From JAZDDE01 sp039714435 (GTDB lineage: Bacteria > Gemmatimonadota > Gemmatimonadetes > Palauibacterales > Palauibacteraceae): DNA of 14,437 bases. The notes under the pieces are model-generated. The model saw only the letters and a program-made list of their open reading frames with translations. It had not been told where the DNA came from and made no database searches. The DNA lies in NCBI GenBank assembly GCA_039714435.1, contig JBDLJJ010000065.1, positions 1 through 14,437 of the forward strand. Direction: 5' to 3'. A program made the translations under genes and the position numbers. Of the stretch, positions 8,062 to 14,437 are shown in pieces (position 1 is the first letter of the stretch; each line of letters starts with the position of its first letter).

Positions 8062-8065
8062 ACCT

Positions 8066-8980
8066 ATGTTGTCTCGTCCGCTGCGTAGTTCGTGTCATGT
8101 CCTGTGGTGTGGAGGTGTGGTGATAGCTGGGCTTCGGTATCTGGCCATCGGCAGTGTCCTTGTGGGCGGTCTTTCCGCTTCTCCCGCGGAGGAGAGGCCG
8201 GCAGAGAATCCGGTCGGTGTGCCGGCCGCGCCTGAGCTCGCGGACGGCGCCAGCGGCGCAGACGGCGCGGCCAGCGAAGACGGCGCCCCGACTCAGAGCT
8301 CGACCCAGGCCTCGATTCCAAGGCCCCGCGAGTTTTACTTCACCCGGGCCATGTATTCCGGATTTTCGCGTGGTTTCTCGCGTGGTTCGTGGAGTACGGA
8401 TTATCCTAAGGCGGACCAGCAATTCCTCATGCTGATCCGGCGGCTCACCAATGTCGACGCGCCGGAACGGGAGAACCCGATCCGGCTGGACGACCCTGAG
8501 CTGCGGCGCTTCCCATTCCTGTACGCCGTCGAGGTTGGCTATATGAACCTCACCCCGCCGGAGATCGAAGGCTTGCGGGACTACCTGCTCGCCGGCGGCT
8601 TTCTCGTCGTGGACGACTTCTGGGGCAGCCGGGAGTGGGCCAACCTGGAGTTCGAGCTCAGGCAGGTCTTTCCCGAACGTCCGATTGTGGAGCTTCCTCT
8701 CGATCATCCTATCTTCCATTCGTACTACGATATCGAGAAGCTGGTCCAGGTCCCGAGCATCAACTATGCCCGGCGGGGCGTTACCTGGGAGCGGGACGGA
8801 CGGGTTCCTCACGCCCGGGGGATTCTGGATGACGACGGCAGGCTCATGGTGGCGATCAATTGGAATACGGATCTGGGTGACGCCTGGGAGTGGGCCGAAA
8901 GGCCGGAGTATCCACTCGCTTTCTCTACGTTCGCGGTTGAACTGGGCGTCAACATGATCATTTACGCTATGAGCCACTGA
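8066..8980 (+). CDS. DUF4159 domain protein, exported or membrane-anchored
   Basis: This 304-residue protein opens with a basic N-terminus and a hydrophobic segment (about residues 16-40) acting as signal peptide or anchor. An acidic Ala/Gly linker with a 6-residue repeat follows. From about residue 90 the protein matches the DUF4159 family as I know it: FYFTRAMYSG, SWSTDYPKAD, RFPFLYAVEVGYM, FLVVDDFWG near 180-187, LDHPIF, NWNTDLGDAWEWA and the C-terminal YAMSH. DUF4159 is thought to adopt a class I glutamine-amidotransferase-like fold, but there is no nucleophilic cysteine: the only two cysteines (residues 10 and 15) precede the signal core. A binding or scaffold role is more likely than catalysis. 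It heads a string whose second gene has another GATase-like domain; the gap to that gene is 19 bases. In relatives this gene often sits with MoxR, DUF58 and vWA genes; no MoxR or DUF58 gene is seen here. Confidence 0.9.
   Translation: MLSRPLRSSCHVLWCGGVVIAGLRYLAIGSVLVGGLSASPAEERPAENPVGVPAAPELADGASGADGAASEDGAPTQSSTQASIPRPREFYFTRAMYSGFSRGFSRGSWSTDYPKADQQFLMLIRRLTNVDAPERENPIRLDDPELRRFPFLYAVEVGYMNLTPPEIEGLRDYLLAGGFLVVDDFWGSREWANLEFELRQVFPERPIVELPLDHPIFHSYYDIEKLVQVPSINYARRGVTWERDGRVPHARGILDDDGRLMVAINWNTDLGDAWEWAERPEYPLAFSTFAVELGVNMIIYAMSH
8243..8296 (+). repeat. Three degenerate 18-bp tandem units in the DUF4159 linker
   Basis: GACGGCGC recurs at 8243, 8261 and 8279, exactly 18 bases apart and in frame, encoding DGASGA, DGAASE and DGAPTQ. 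The units begin alike and diverge toward their ends. This is an in-frame slippage-type repeat in a disordered linker, so its copy number could vary between strains. Confidence 0.6.
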
Positions 8981-8999
8981 TGGGAGGCATGCCGGCGCC

Positions 9000-11276
9000 G
9001 TGATGGAGAGCGTGTTCGAGTTTCTGTTCAAGTACCGGCCCTTCGTATTCCAGGAGGGAGAGCTGACCCTGGCCACACCGTGGCCGCTCGTGCTGCTCCT
9101 GGTCATGGGTGTGGTGGTGGCGGTCGCCGCTTTCATGTCCTACCGCTCACCGCGCGGAGACGCTGGTCCACGCACCCGAACCGCGCTGTCAGGTCTCCGT
9201 GTGGTGGCGCTCAGCCTGGTGCTCCTGGCGCTGGCCCAGCCCGCTCTCGTCCTCACCTCCACCGTGCCCGAGCAGAACTTCGTGGGAGTCCTGCTGGACG
9301 ACTCGAAGAGCATGCGCATTCCCGGCGCTGACGGGGCTCCCAGGCATGAACTCGTGGACTCGGTGTTCGCCATTCCCGGCAGCCCGCTCATGCAGCGGCT
9401 GGAGGAGAGATTCGCCGTACGAACGTTCCGTTTTTCGGACATCGCCGAGCGTCTGGATGACCTGTCCGAGCTGACCTACGACGGATCCGGCACAGACGTC
9501 GGAGCCGCCCTTCTGGCAGCGCAGGAGCAACTCACGGGCGTGCCCCTGGCGGGCCTGGTCGTCGTGTCGGACGGGGCCACCAACACGGGCTCCGATTTCA
9601 GCCAAGTATTGCTGCCCCTGCAATCTGCCGGTGTCCCTGTGTTTACGGTGGGGGCGGGCGACGCGGGATCGGCTCCCGACGTTCAGATCGAGCGCGTCGA
9701 GCTTCCGGCCTCCGTCCTGGCGGGTTCGAGCATGCTGGTCAACGTCGTGGTAAAGGCCTCAGGAATGCGCGGCCGCACAGTCCCCATCCAGGTGCTGGAC
9801 GGTGGCTCGATGGTCGCGACGGAATCGGCCGAGCTGCGAGGGGAAGACGAGACGACGGTGGCGCTGGTCCGGCTGGAGGCGCTGGCCTCCGGGGTCCACG
9901 AGCTTGAATTCAGGGTCCCGCCGCAGGACGGCGAGCGAGTGGCGGAGAACAACTCCAGGGCCATGCTGCTGGAAGTCGAGGACCGGACGGAGAAGATCCT
10001 CTATTTCGAGGGCGAGCCCCGCTTCGAGGTGAAATTTCTGCGCCGGGCGGTGCGCGACGATGACAACATTCAGGTCGTCGTGCTGCAGCGAACGGCGGAG
10101 AACAAGTATCTGCGCCTGGACGTGGACGACAGCGAGCAGTTGGCGGGTGGATTTCCCAAGACGCGAAAGGAGCTGTTTGCCTACCGCGGCCTGATCATCG
10201 GCAGCGTGGAGGCTAGCTATTTCACGCACGACCAGCTCGAGATGATCGCCGATTTCGTGCGCCGGCGGGGCGGCGGCCTGCTGATGCTGGGCGGGACCGA
10301 CTCGTTCGGGGAGGGCGGCTACGCCGGCACACCGGTGGCCGACGCGCTCCCGGTCGTGCTCGAGGCAGCCCAGCCGCGCGAGGACGCCGACACGCTGAGG
10401 ATCACCGCCACGCGGCCCGGTCGTTCGCACCCCGTGACGCGGCTGCAAGGGAGCCAGAGCACGTTCTCGACATGGTCTGATTTGCCTGCCTTGATCACCG
10501 TGAACGACGTGAGGTCGCTCAAGCCGGGAGCCACGGCTCTCCTGCGCGGCAGCACCGGCGCCGAAGGTGACGACCGCATCGTTCTGGCCACGCAGCGCTA
10601 CGGCCGCGGTACGGGGATGGCGCTGCCTGTTCATGACACCTGGACGTGGCAGATGTCCGCCGACATTCCGCTCGAAGACATGACGCACGAGCGCTTCTGG
10701 CGGCAGCTCTTGCGCTGGCTCGTGGACGGCGTGCCCGAGCCCGTGACGGCCACCCTGTCGGCGCCCGAAACGGATGCTGAGACGCCCGTCGAACTTCGGG
10801 TCGAGGTCATGGACGAAGCGTACCTGGGCGTGGAGAACGCGCAGGTGTCGGCAGCTGTCTCGGGGCCGGCCGGCGGCGGCAGCATACCTCTGCGCTGGAA
10901 CGCCGAGGAGAGCGCCTACACCGCATCGATATCGCCATCCGAGCCCGGACTGCACGCGATTGAAGTCGGCGTGAACTCCGTGGACGGCTCGCCGATCGGG
11001 TCGGCGCAGACGCACCTCAGAGTCGCCGACAGCAACCGGGAGTTCTTTGACGCCGGCATGAACACGTCCGCTCTTCAGCGCCTGGCCGAGGAGACCGGGG
11101 GCCGTTTCTACGACCGCGGTAATCTGGACGGGCTCCCCGAGGACATTCAGGTGGCGGGCGGCGGCATCACCGTCACGGAGTCCCGCGACCTGTGGGACGC
11201 GCCGGTCCTGTTCCTGGTGCTTGTGGGCCTGGTGGCGACCGAATGGGTCGTCCGGCGCCGTAAGGAGTTGGTGTGA
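9000..11276 (+). CDS. Membrane vWA-domain protein with GATase-like domain
   Basis: This 758-residue protein starts at GTG 9000, or equally at ATG 9003; GGGAGG at 8982-8987 is the best upstream Shine-Dalgarno block. Two N-terminal trans-membrane helices (about 26-47 and 66-87) resemble BatA-type proteins. A von Willebrand A domain follows with a complete metal-ion site: DDSKS (Asp100, Ser102, Ser104), Thr165 in GTD and Asp191 in SDG. Beta-sandwich sequence leads to a GATase-like domain at about 395-570 (GLLMLGGTDSFG region), then another beta-rich domain, and a C-terminal helix at about 733-750 followed by VRRRKEL. Most of the protein should be periplasmic. It has no cysteine at all, so the GATase-like domain cannot use a Cys nucleophile. 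vWA domains bind protein partners through the metal site; partners here are probably the neighbouring products. Its stop overlaps the next start (GTGA). Confidence 0.9.
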   Translation: MMESVFEFLFKYRPFVFQEGELTLATPWPLVLLLVMGVVVAVAAFMSYRSPRGDAGPRTRTALSGLRVVALSLVLLALAQPALVLTSTVPEQNFVGVLLDDSKSMRIPGADGAPRHELVDSVFAIPGSPLMQRLEERFAVRTFRFSDIAERLDDLSELTYDGSGTDVGAALLAAQEQLTGVPLAGLVVVSDGATNTGSDFSQVLLPLQSAGVPVFTVGAGDAGSAPDVQIERVELPASVLAGSSMLVNVVVKASGMRGRTVPIQVLDGGSMVATESAELRGEDETTVALVRLEALASGVHELEFRVPPQDGERVAENNSRAMLLEVEDRTEKILYFEGEPRFEVKFLRRAVRDDDNIQVVVLQRTAENKYLRLDVDDSEQLAGGFPKTRKELFAYRGLIIGSVEASYFTHDQLEMIADFVRRRGGGLLMLGGTDSFGEGGYAGTPVADALPVVLEAAQPREDADTLRITATRPGRSHPVTRLQGSQSTFSTWSDLPALITVNDVRSLKPGATALLRGSTGAEGDDRIVLATQRYGRGTGMALPVHDTWTWQMSADIPLEDMTHERFWRQLLRWLVDGVPEPVTATLSAPETDAETPVELRVEVMDEAYLGVENAQVSAAVSGPAGGGSIPLRWNAEESAYTASISPSEPGLHAIEVGVNSVDGSPIGSAQTHLRVADSNREFFDAGMNTSALQRLAEETGGRFYDRGNLDGLPEDIQVAGGGITVTESRDLWDAPVLFLVLVGLVATEWVVRRRKELV
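11262..11267 (+). promoter_or_regulatory. Ribosome binding site for the caspase-like gene
   Basis: AAGGAG lies 5 bases before GTG 11273, inside the last codons of the vWA gene. It supports the overlapping GTG start, which also places the signal peptide at the protein's N-terminus. Confidence 0.7.
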
Positions 11277-12367
11277 GGCGGGCGGCCGCGGGAGCCGCGG
11301 CGCTCGTCGGGCTGGCTCTCTTGGGAGGCCCAGGTTCGCTCGCCGCCCAGGAAACGCACCTGCTGATCGTGGGCGGCGTGGGCGGCGAAGCCCGGTATAC
11401 CGAGCGATTTCAAGACTGGACGCAGCGGCTGGCCGAGGCGGCCGTGAGCAGGTACGGACTGGCCCCGGCCCACGTCGTGGCTCTGGTAGAGAAACCCGCA
11501 TCTAATCCCATATTCGACGGCCGCTCCACCCGTGACGAGGTGGTCGCCGCGTTCGAGCACCTCAGCGCCGCCGTAGGACCCGATGACCAGGTGTGGATCG
11601 TTCTGTTCGGGCATGGGAGCTACGCCCAGGGCACGTCACGCTTCAACATTCCGGGCCGCGACCTGACGGCGGAGGAGTATGCGGATCTTGTGGGCCGGAT
11701 CTCCGCCAGGCGAGTCGCGTTTGTAAACACGGCCAGCGCTAGCGGCGGTTTCGTGGCTCCGCTCTCCGCTCCGGGCCGCGTAATCCTCACCGCCACCCGC
11801 TCGCCGGGCGAGCGCAACGAGACGCTGTTCGGAGGCTTTTTCGTGGACGGGCTCGCGGAAGGCCGCGCCGACCTGGACAAGGACAACGACATTTCGTTGC
11901 TGGAGGCGTACCGCTTCGCGCGCCTTGAGGTGGAGCGGGCCTACGGCGAAGACGACCTGATCCTGACCGAGCACTCGCTGCTCGACGACAACGGGGACGG
12001 CGAGGGGACCCGGGAGCCGGGCACCCTGCCGGGCGGCACCGCGACTTCGGCGGGCGCGGCAGGCTCGGCCGGTGCGGGCGCGGCGGGTCAGGACGCCACA
12101 GACGGACGCCTGGCCGGCACCTTCGCGCTCAGATTCCGCAGAGGCGGCCCGGCCGTAGCAGGCGCTGCGCCGCAGCGGGGCGTGCAGGACGACCCGAGAC
12201 TGGCGTCTCTCATAGCGGAGAAGGAAAGCCTCGAAACGCAGGTCGCCCAACTGCGTGACCTGCGCGATTCGATGGCTGAAGACGAATACCAGGCCGCGCT
12301 CGAGGAGCTGCTGGTGCAGATCGCGCTCAAAGACCGGGAGATACGGGCTCTGGAGGGGGGTCCATGA
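11273..12367 (+). CDS. Exported caspase-like (clan CD fold) protein, probable pseudo-enzyme
   Basis: This 364-residue protein has an N-terminal signal peptide ending near LAAQ (residues 23-26). Residues about 28-245 look like a caspase/legumain-type fold: HLLIVGG strand, VWIVLFGHGS with the candidate catalytic His114, and FVNTASASGGF at 150-160, where clan CD peptidases have a Cys before xSG. Aligning on SG puts Ser155 at the nucleophile position, and the protein has no cysteine anywhere, so Cys catalysis is excluded. DLDKDNDISLLEA near 203-215 and LDDNGDGEG near 238-246 resemble calcium-loop motifs common in such proteins. An Ala/Gly linker then leads to a C-terminal coiled coil (about 305-362). 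It probably acts as a binding partner; a Ser-based activity is possible but unsupported. It overlaps both neighbours by 4 bases (GTGA and ATGA), so co-expression is near certain. Confidence 0.75.
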   Translation: MRRAAAGAAALVGLALLGGPGSLAAQETHLLIVGGVGGEARYTERFQDWTQRLAEAAVSRYGLAPAHVVALVEKPASNPIFDGRSTRDEVVAAFEHLSAAVGPDDQVWIVLFGHGSYAQGTSRFNIPGRDLTAEEYADLVGRISARRVAFVNTASASGGFVAPLSAPGRVILTATRSPGERNETLFGGFFVDGLAEGRADLDKDNDISLLEAYRFARLEVERAYGEDDLILTEHSLLDDNGDGEGTREPGTLPGGTATSAGAAGSAGAGAAGQDATDGRLAGTFALRFRRGGPAVAGAAPQRGVQDDPRLASLIAEKESLETQVAQLRDLRDSMAEDEYQAALEELLVQIALKDREIRALEGGP

Positions 12368-14437
12368 GCCGTACTCTCGTCGGCACCCTGGCCGCCATGT
12401 GCTCGGTCGCCCTGATCACGGCACCCGCTGCCGCCTGCACGCAGGACAGCGATGCGCGCCAGAGAGCCCTTCCCGGGGGTGCGTTGCAGGACGCGGGCAC
12501 ACCGCCGGCTCAGATGCGCGCACTCATGCGCGAGGGGAAATACGGTCAGGCCGAACGCTACGCCCTGGATTGGGTGGCACCCGACCGGATCCAGCTCGAA
12601 AACCTTCTCGGTGAAACCCTGCTCGCTCAGGGTAAGCGAGACGAGGCGGCTGAGGCCTTCCGGCGCTCCATCGCCGCAGGCGCGTGGGATGCCTTGGACG
12701 CCCGCCTCAACGCGGCGATTCTGGACTTCGATCGCGGAGCCATCGACGAGGCTCTGACTCAGTTCGACGCTTTCATCGACGTCTACAACGGCGACGCCGA
12801 CCTTACGCCCGAAGACCTGACCGCCGTCGGCACGGCGGTGCGCTACCTGGGCCGCCGGGATCCGCAGATGTTCCGGGACGCGGTGCGCGCCTACGAGGAC
12901 GCGGTCGAGAGCAATCCGCGCTACGTAGACGCCATGGTGCAGATGGGCCGGCTGTTTCTGAGCAAGTACAACAGCCGCGAGGCGCGCAGCATATTCGAGG
13001 AAGCTCTGAAGCTGGATCCGGACAATCCGGAGGCTCTCACGGGTCTCGCGGCCGTACTGGACTTCGATCATACACCTGGCGCCACCGACGCCCTGGAAAA
13101 AGCTCTGGCCGTCAACCCGAACCTGGTGCCCGCCCGCGCGCTGCGGGCCCGCATGCACGTGGCCGCCGAGCGCACGTCCGAGGCCCGCGAGGAAATTGAG
13201 CGAGCCCTGGAGGTGAATCCGAACTCGCTGGAGGCGCTCTCGGTTCTGGCGGCGGTCGAGTATCTGGAGGACGATAGGTCCGCCTTCGAGGAGGCGCGCG
13301 GCCGGGTCGCCGCGCTGAATCCGGTCTATCCGGGTCTTCACGCCACGACCGCTGACATGCTGGCCAAGATGCGGCGCTATCAGGGCGCATCCGAGATGGC
13401 AGCCGAGGCCGTCCGCCTGGACAGCCTGTCCTGGGAGTCGCACGGCCTGCTCGGCATCAACCAGCTGCGGCTGGGTCAGGTCGACCAGGCCCGCGCCAGC
13501 CTTGAGCGTGCGTTCGCCGGCGATCCGTTCAATCCCTGGTTCAAGAACAATCTGGATCTGCTGGACACGTTCGGGCGCTACCGCAGGGTCGAAACGCAGC
13601 ATTTCGAGATCTATCTGGACGAGCGAGAAGCCGACCTGCTGGAGCCGTACGTGGCGCGCATGGCGGAAGAGGCGTTCAGCTCGCTGCAGCTCAAGTACAA
13701 CTACACGCCGCCGACTCCGATCCGCCTCGAAGTGTACCCCAGCCACGCCGACTTCTCGGTCCGCATCCTGGGCATGGCCGGGATGGGAGCGCTGGGCGTG
13801 GCCTTCGGTAGCGTGCTGGCCATGGACTCGCCCTCTGCCCGCGACCCGGGCCAGTTCAACTGGGCCTCGACGCTGTGGCACGAGGTAGCGCATGCGTTTC
13901 ACCTGGGCCTGTCGAAGCACCGGGTGCCGCGCTGGTTCACCGAGGGGCTGGCCGTGCACGAGCAGCGGGACGCGCGGCCGGGCTGGGGGCATACACCAGA
14001 CATCGGCTTCCTGCGCGCCCTGTCCCAGGATCTGCTTTACCCGGTAAGTGATCTCAACAAGGGCTTTATGCGGCCCAAGTATCCGCAGCAGGTGATCCAT
14101 TCGTACTACCAGGCCTCGCTCGTCGTGGCGTTGATCGAGGAGCTACACGGCTTTGGCGCCCTGCCCGCTATGCTGCGTGGATACGCAGACGGGAAGAGCA
14201 CCGATGAGCTGTTCCGTGAGATTCTGGACGAGCCAGTGGGCCAGTTCGATGGCCGGTTCGATCGACATCTCGACGGCCGGTTCGGAGCTGTGGTCGAGGG
14301 GCTTCCTGACGACGAATCTCAAGCCGTGCCCCGATCGCTGGCTGAGGCAGAGGCAGTGCTCCAGGAGCGCCCCGCAGATTTCGTGGCCCGCATGGTGTAC
14401 GGGCGGCTGCTACTAGAGGCGGGCCGGACGAGGGAAG
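12364..14437 (+). CDS. Exported TPR protein with HEVAH metallopeptidase domain (3' end outside window)
   Basis: The frame is open from ATG 12364 to the window end, 691 codons without a stop. The start overlaps the previous stop (ATGA), with GGAGG 7 bases upstream at 12352-12356. A signal peptide ends at APAAAC; Cys25 may be lipidated, but the lipobox is imperfect (Ala at -3), so signal peptidase I cleavage is an alternative. Residues about 50-405 contain many 34-residue TPR-like helix pairs, such as ARSIFEEALKLDPDNPEAL. Residues about 408-640 form a gluzincin-type domain: HEVAH at 506-510 and Glu527 in WFTEG as third zinc ligand, the pattern of peptidase MA-like families. TPR-like sequence resumes near 650. 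It is the only gene of this string with an intact catalytic motif. The TPRs probably hold partner proteins or substrates in the periplasm. Confidence 0.88.
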   Translation, partial: MSRTLVGTLAAMCSVALITAPAAACTQDSDARQRALPGGALQDAGTPPAQMRALMREGKYGQAERYALDWVAPDRIQLENLLGETLLAQGKRDEAAEAFRRSIAAGAWDALDARLNAAILDFDRGAIDEALTQFDAFIDVYNGDADLTPEDLTAVGTAVRYLGRRDPQMFRDAVRAYEDAVESNPRYVDAMVQMGRLFLSKYNSREARSIFEEALKLDPDNPEALTGLAAVLDFDHTPGATDALEKALAVNPNLVPARALRARMHVAAERTSEAREEIERALEVNPNSLEALSVLAAVEYLEDDRSAFEEARGRVAALNPVYPGLHATTADMLAKMRRYQGASEMAAEAVRLDSLSWESHGLLGINQLRLGQVDQARASLERAFAGDPFNPWFKNNLDLLDTFGRYRRVETQHFEIYLDEREADLLEPYVARMAEEAFSSLQLKYNYTPPTPIRLEVYPSHADFSVRILGMAGMGALGVAFGSVLAMDSPSARDPGQFNWASTLWHEVAHAFHLGLSKHRVPRWFTEGLAVHEQRDARPGWGHTPDIGFLRALSQDLLYPVSDLNKGFMRPKYPQQVIHSYYQASLVVALIEELHGFGALPAMLRGYADGKSTDELFREILDEPVGQFDGRFDRHLDGRFGAVVEGLPDDESQAVPRSLAEAEAVLQERPADFVARMVYGRLLLEAGRTRE

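Larger units (their letters stand above)
7727..8065. other. Divergent intergenic region between the HEAT/HD-GYP operon and the DUF4159 operon
   Basis: No convincing gene is present in these 339 bases. They hold a consensus -10 box for the minus-strand operon near the left edge, an AT-rich patch at about 7849-7867 that stands out from the GC-rich surroundings, a perfect 11-bp inverted repeat at 7901-7929, and a nested dyad at 7981-8012 close to the DUF4159 start. I cannot assign a convincing plus-strand promoter. TTGACG at 7970-7975 resembles a -35 box but no -10 box follows at normal spacing. Both operons probably take their transcription signals from here. Confidence 0.7.

Noticed and set aside
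8989..9003. Tiny frame MPAP whose stop overlaps the vWA start
   Set aside because: The purine block GGGAGG is only one base from this ATG, too close to initiate well; it more likely serves the vWA start. A coupling mini-ORF cannot be excluded but is unsupported.
9759..11501. Open frame of 580 codons on the minus strand, antisense to the vWA gene and crossing into the caspase-like gene
   Set aside because: It crosses the boundary of two well-supported genes, is rich in Arg/His/Pro as shadows of GC-rich genes are, and shows no domain.
12088..14100. Open frame of 670 codons on the minus strand, antisense to the TPR/peptidase gene
   Set aside because: It is a compositional shadow: high-GC third positions of the real gene remove stop codons from the opposite strand. 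Its translation has no recognisable domain, and the plus frame has signal peptide, TPRs and HEVAH.

Overview
The window looks like part of the chromosome of a high-GC, Gram-negative (two-membrane) bacterium. Signs of two membranes are a predicted outer-membrane barrel protein, lipoprotein and Sec-type signal peptides, and tightly packed gene strings with 4-base start/stop overlaps. The DUF4159 protein resembles, from memory, those of Gemmatimonadota. That placement is an inference, not proven by any marker gene here. I see no RNA genes, insertion sequences, phage genes, CRISPR arrays or restriction genes. It reads as a core or lineage-specific envelope region, not a mobile island.

Layout. (1) Bases 1-4480, plus strand: the 3' end of an unidentified gene, a small lipoprotein, and a 1106-residue protein that joins a HExxH metallopeptidase-like domain, a TolB-type PD40 propeller and a BamA-like C-terminal barrel. 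All three overlap by ATGA junctions and are probably one operon. (2) Bases 4485-7726, minus strand: a two-gene operon, a 686-residue HEAT-like protein followed by an HD-GYP protein. Both begin with the same kind of roughly 100-residue N-terminal module. This operon meets operon 1 tail to tail with 4 bases between stop codons. (3) Bases 7727-8065: a divergent intergenic region with a perfect TATAAT for the minus operon, an 11-bp inverted repeat and a second nested dyad. (4) Bases 8066-14437, plus strand: DUF4159 protein, vWA/GATase-like membrane protein, caspase-like protein with Ser where the catalytic Cys should be, and a TPR/HEVAH-peptidase protein cut by the window end.

How they may work together (inference). 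The four-gene string in region 4 encodes exported or membrane-anchored proteins with ligand-binding folds (vWA MIDAS, two GATase-like domains without a nucleophile, a pseudo-caspase, TPRs) and only one plausible enzyme, the C-terminal metallopeptidase. Its predicted mature parts contain essentially no cysteine. It therefore looks like an envelope scaffold or sensor assembly built from degenerate enzyme folds around a protease, and is the best candidate here for an uncharacterised system. The divergently transcribed HD-GYP/HEAT pair could supply c-di-GMP-linked control, but only gene position supports that. Operon 1 carries a second gluzincin-type domain, physically joined to an outer-membrane barrel.
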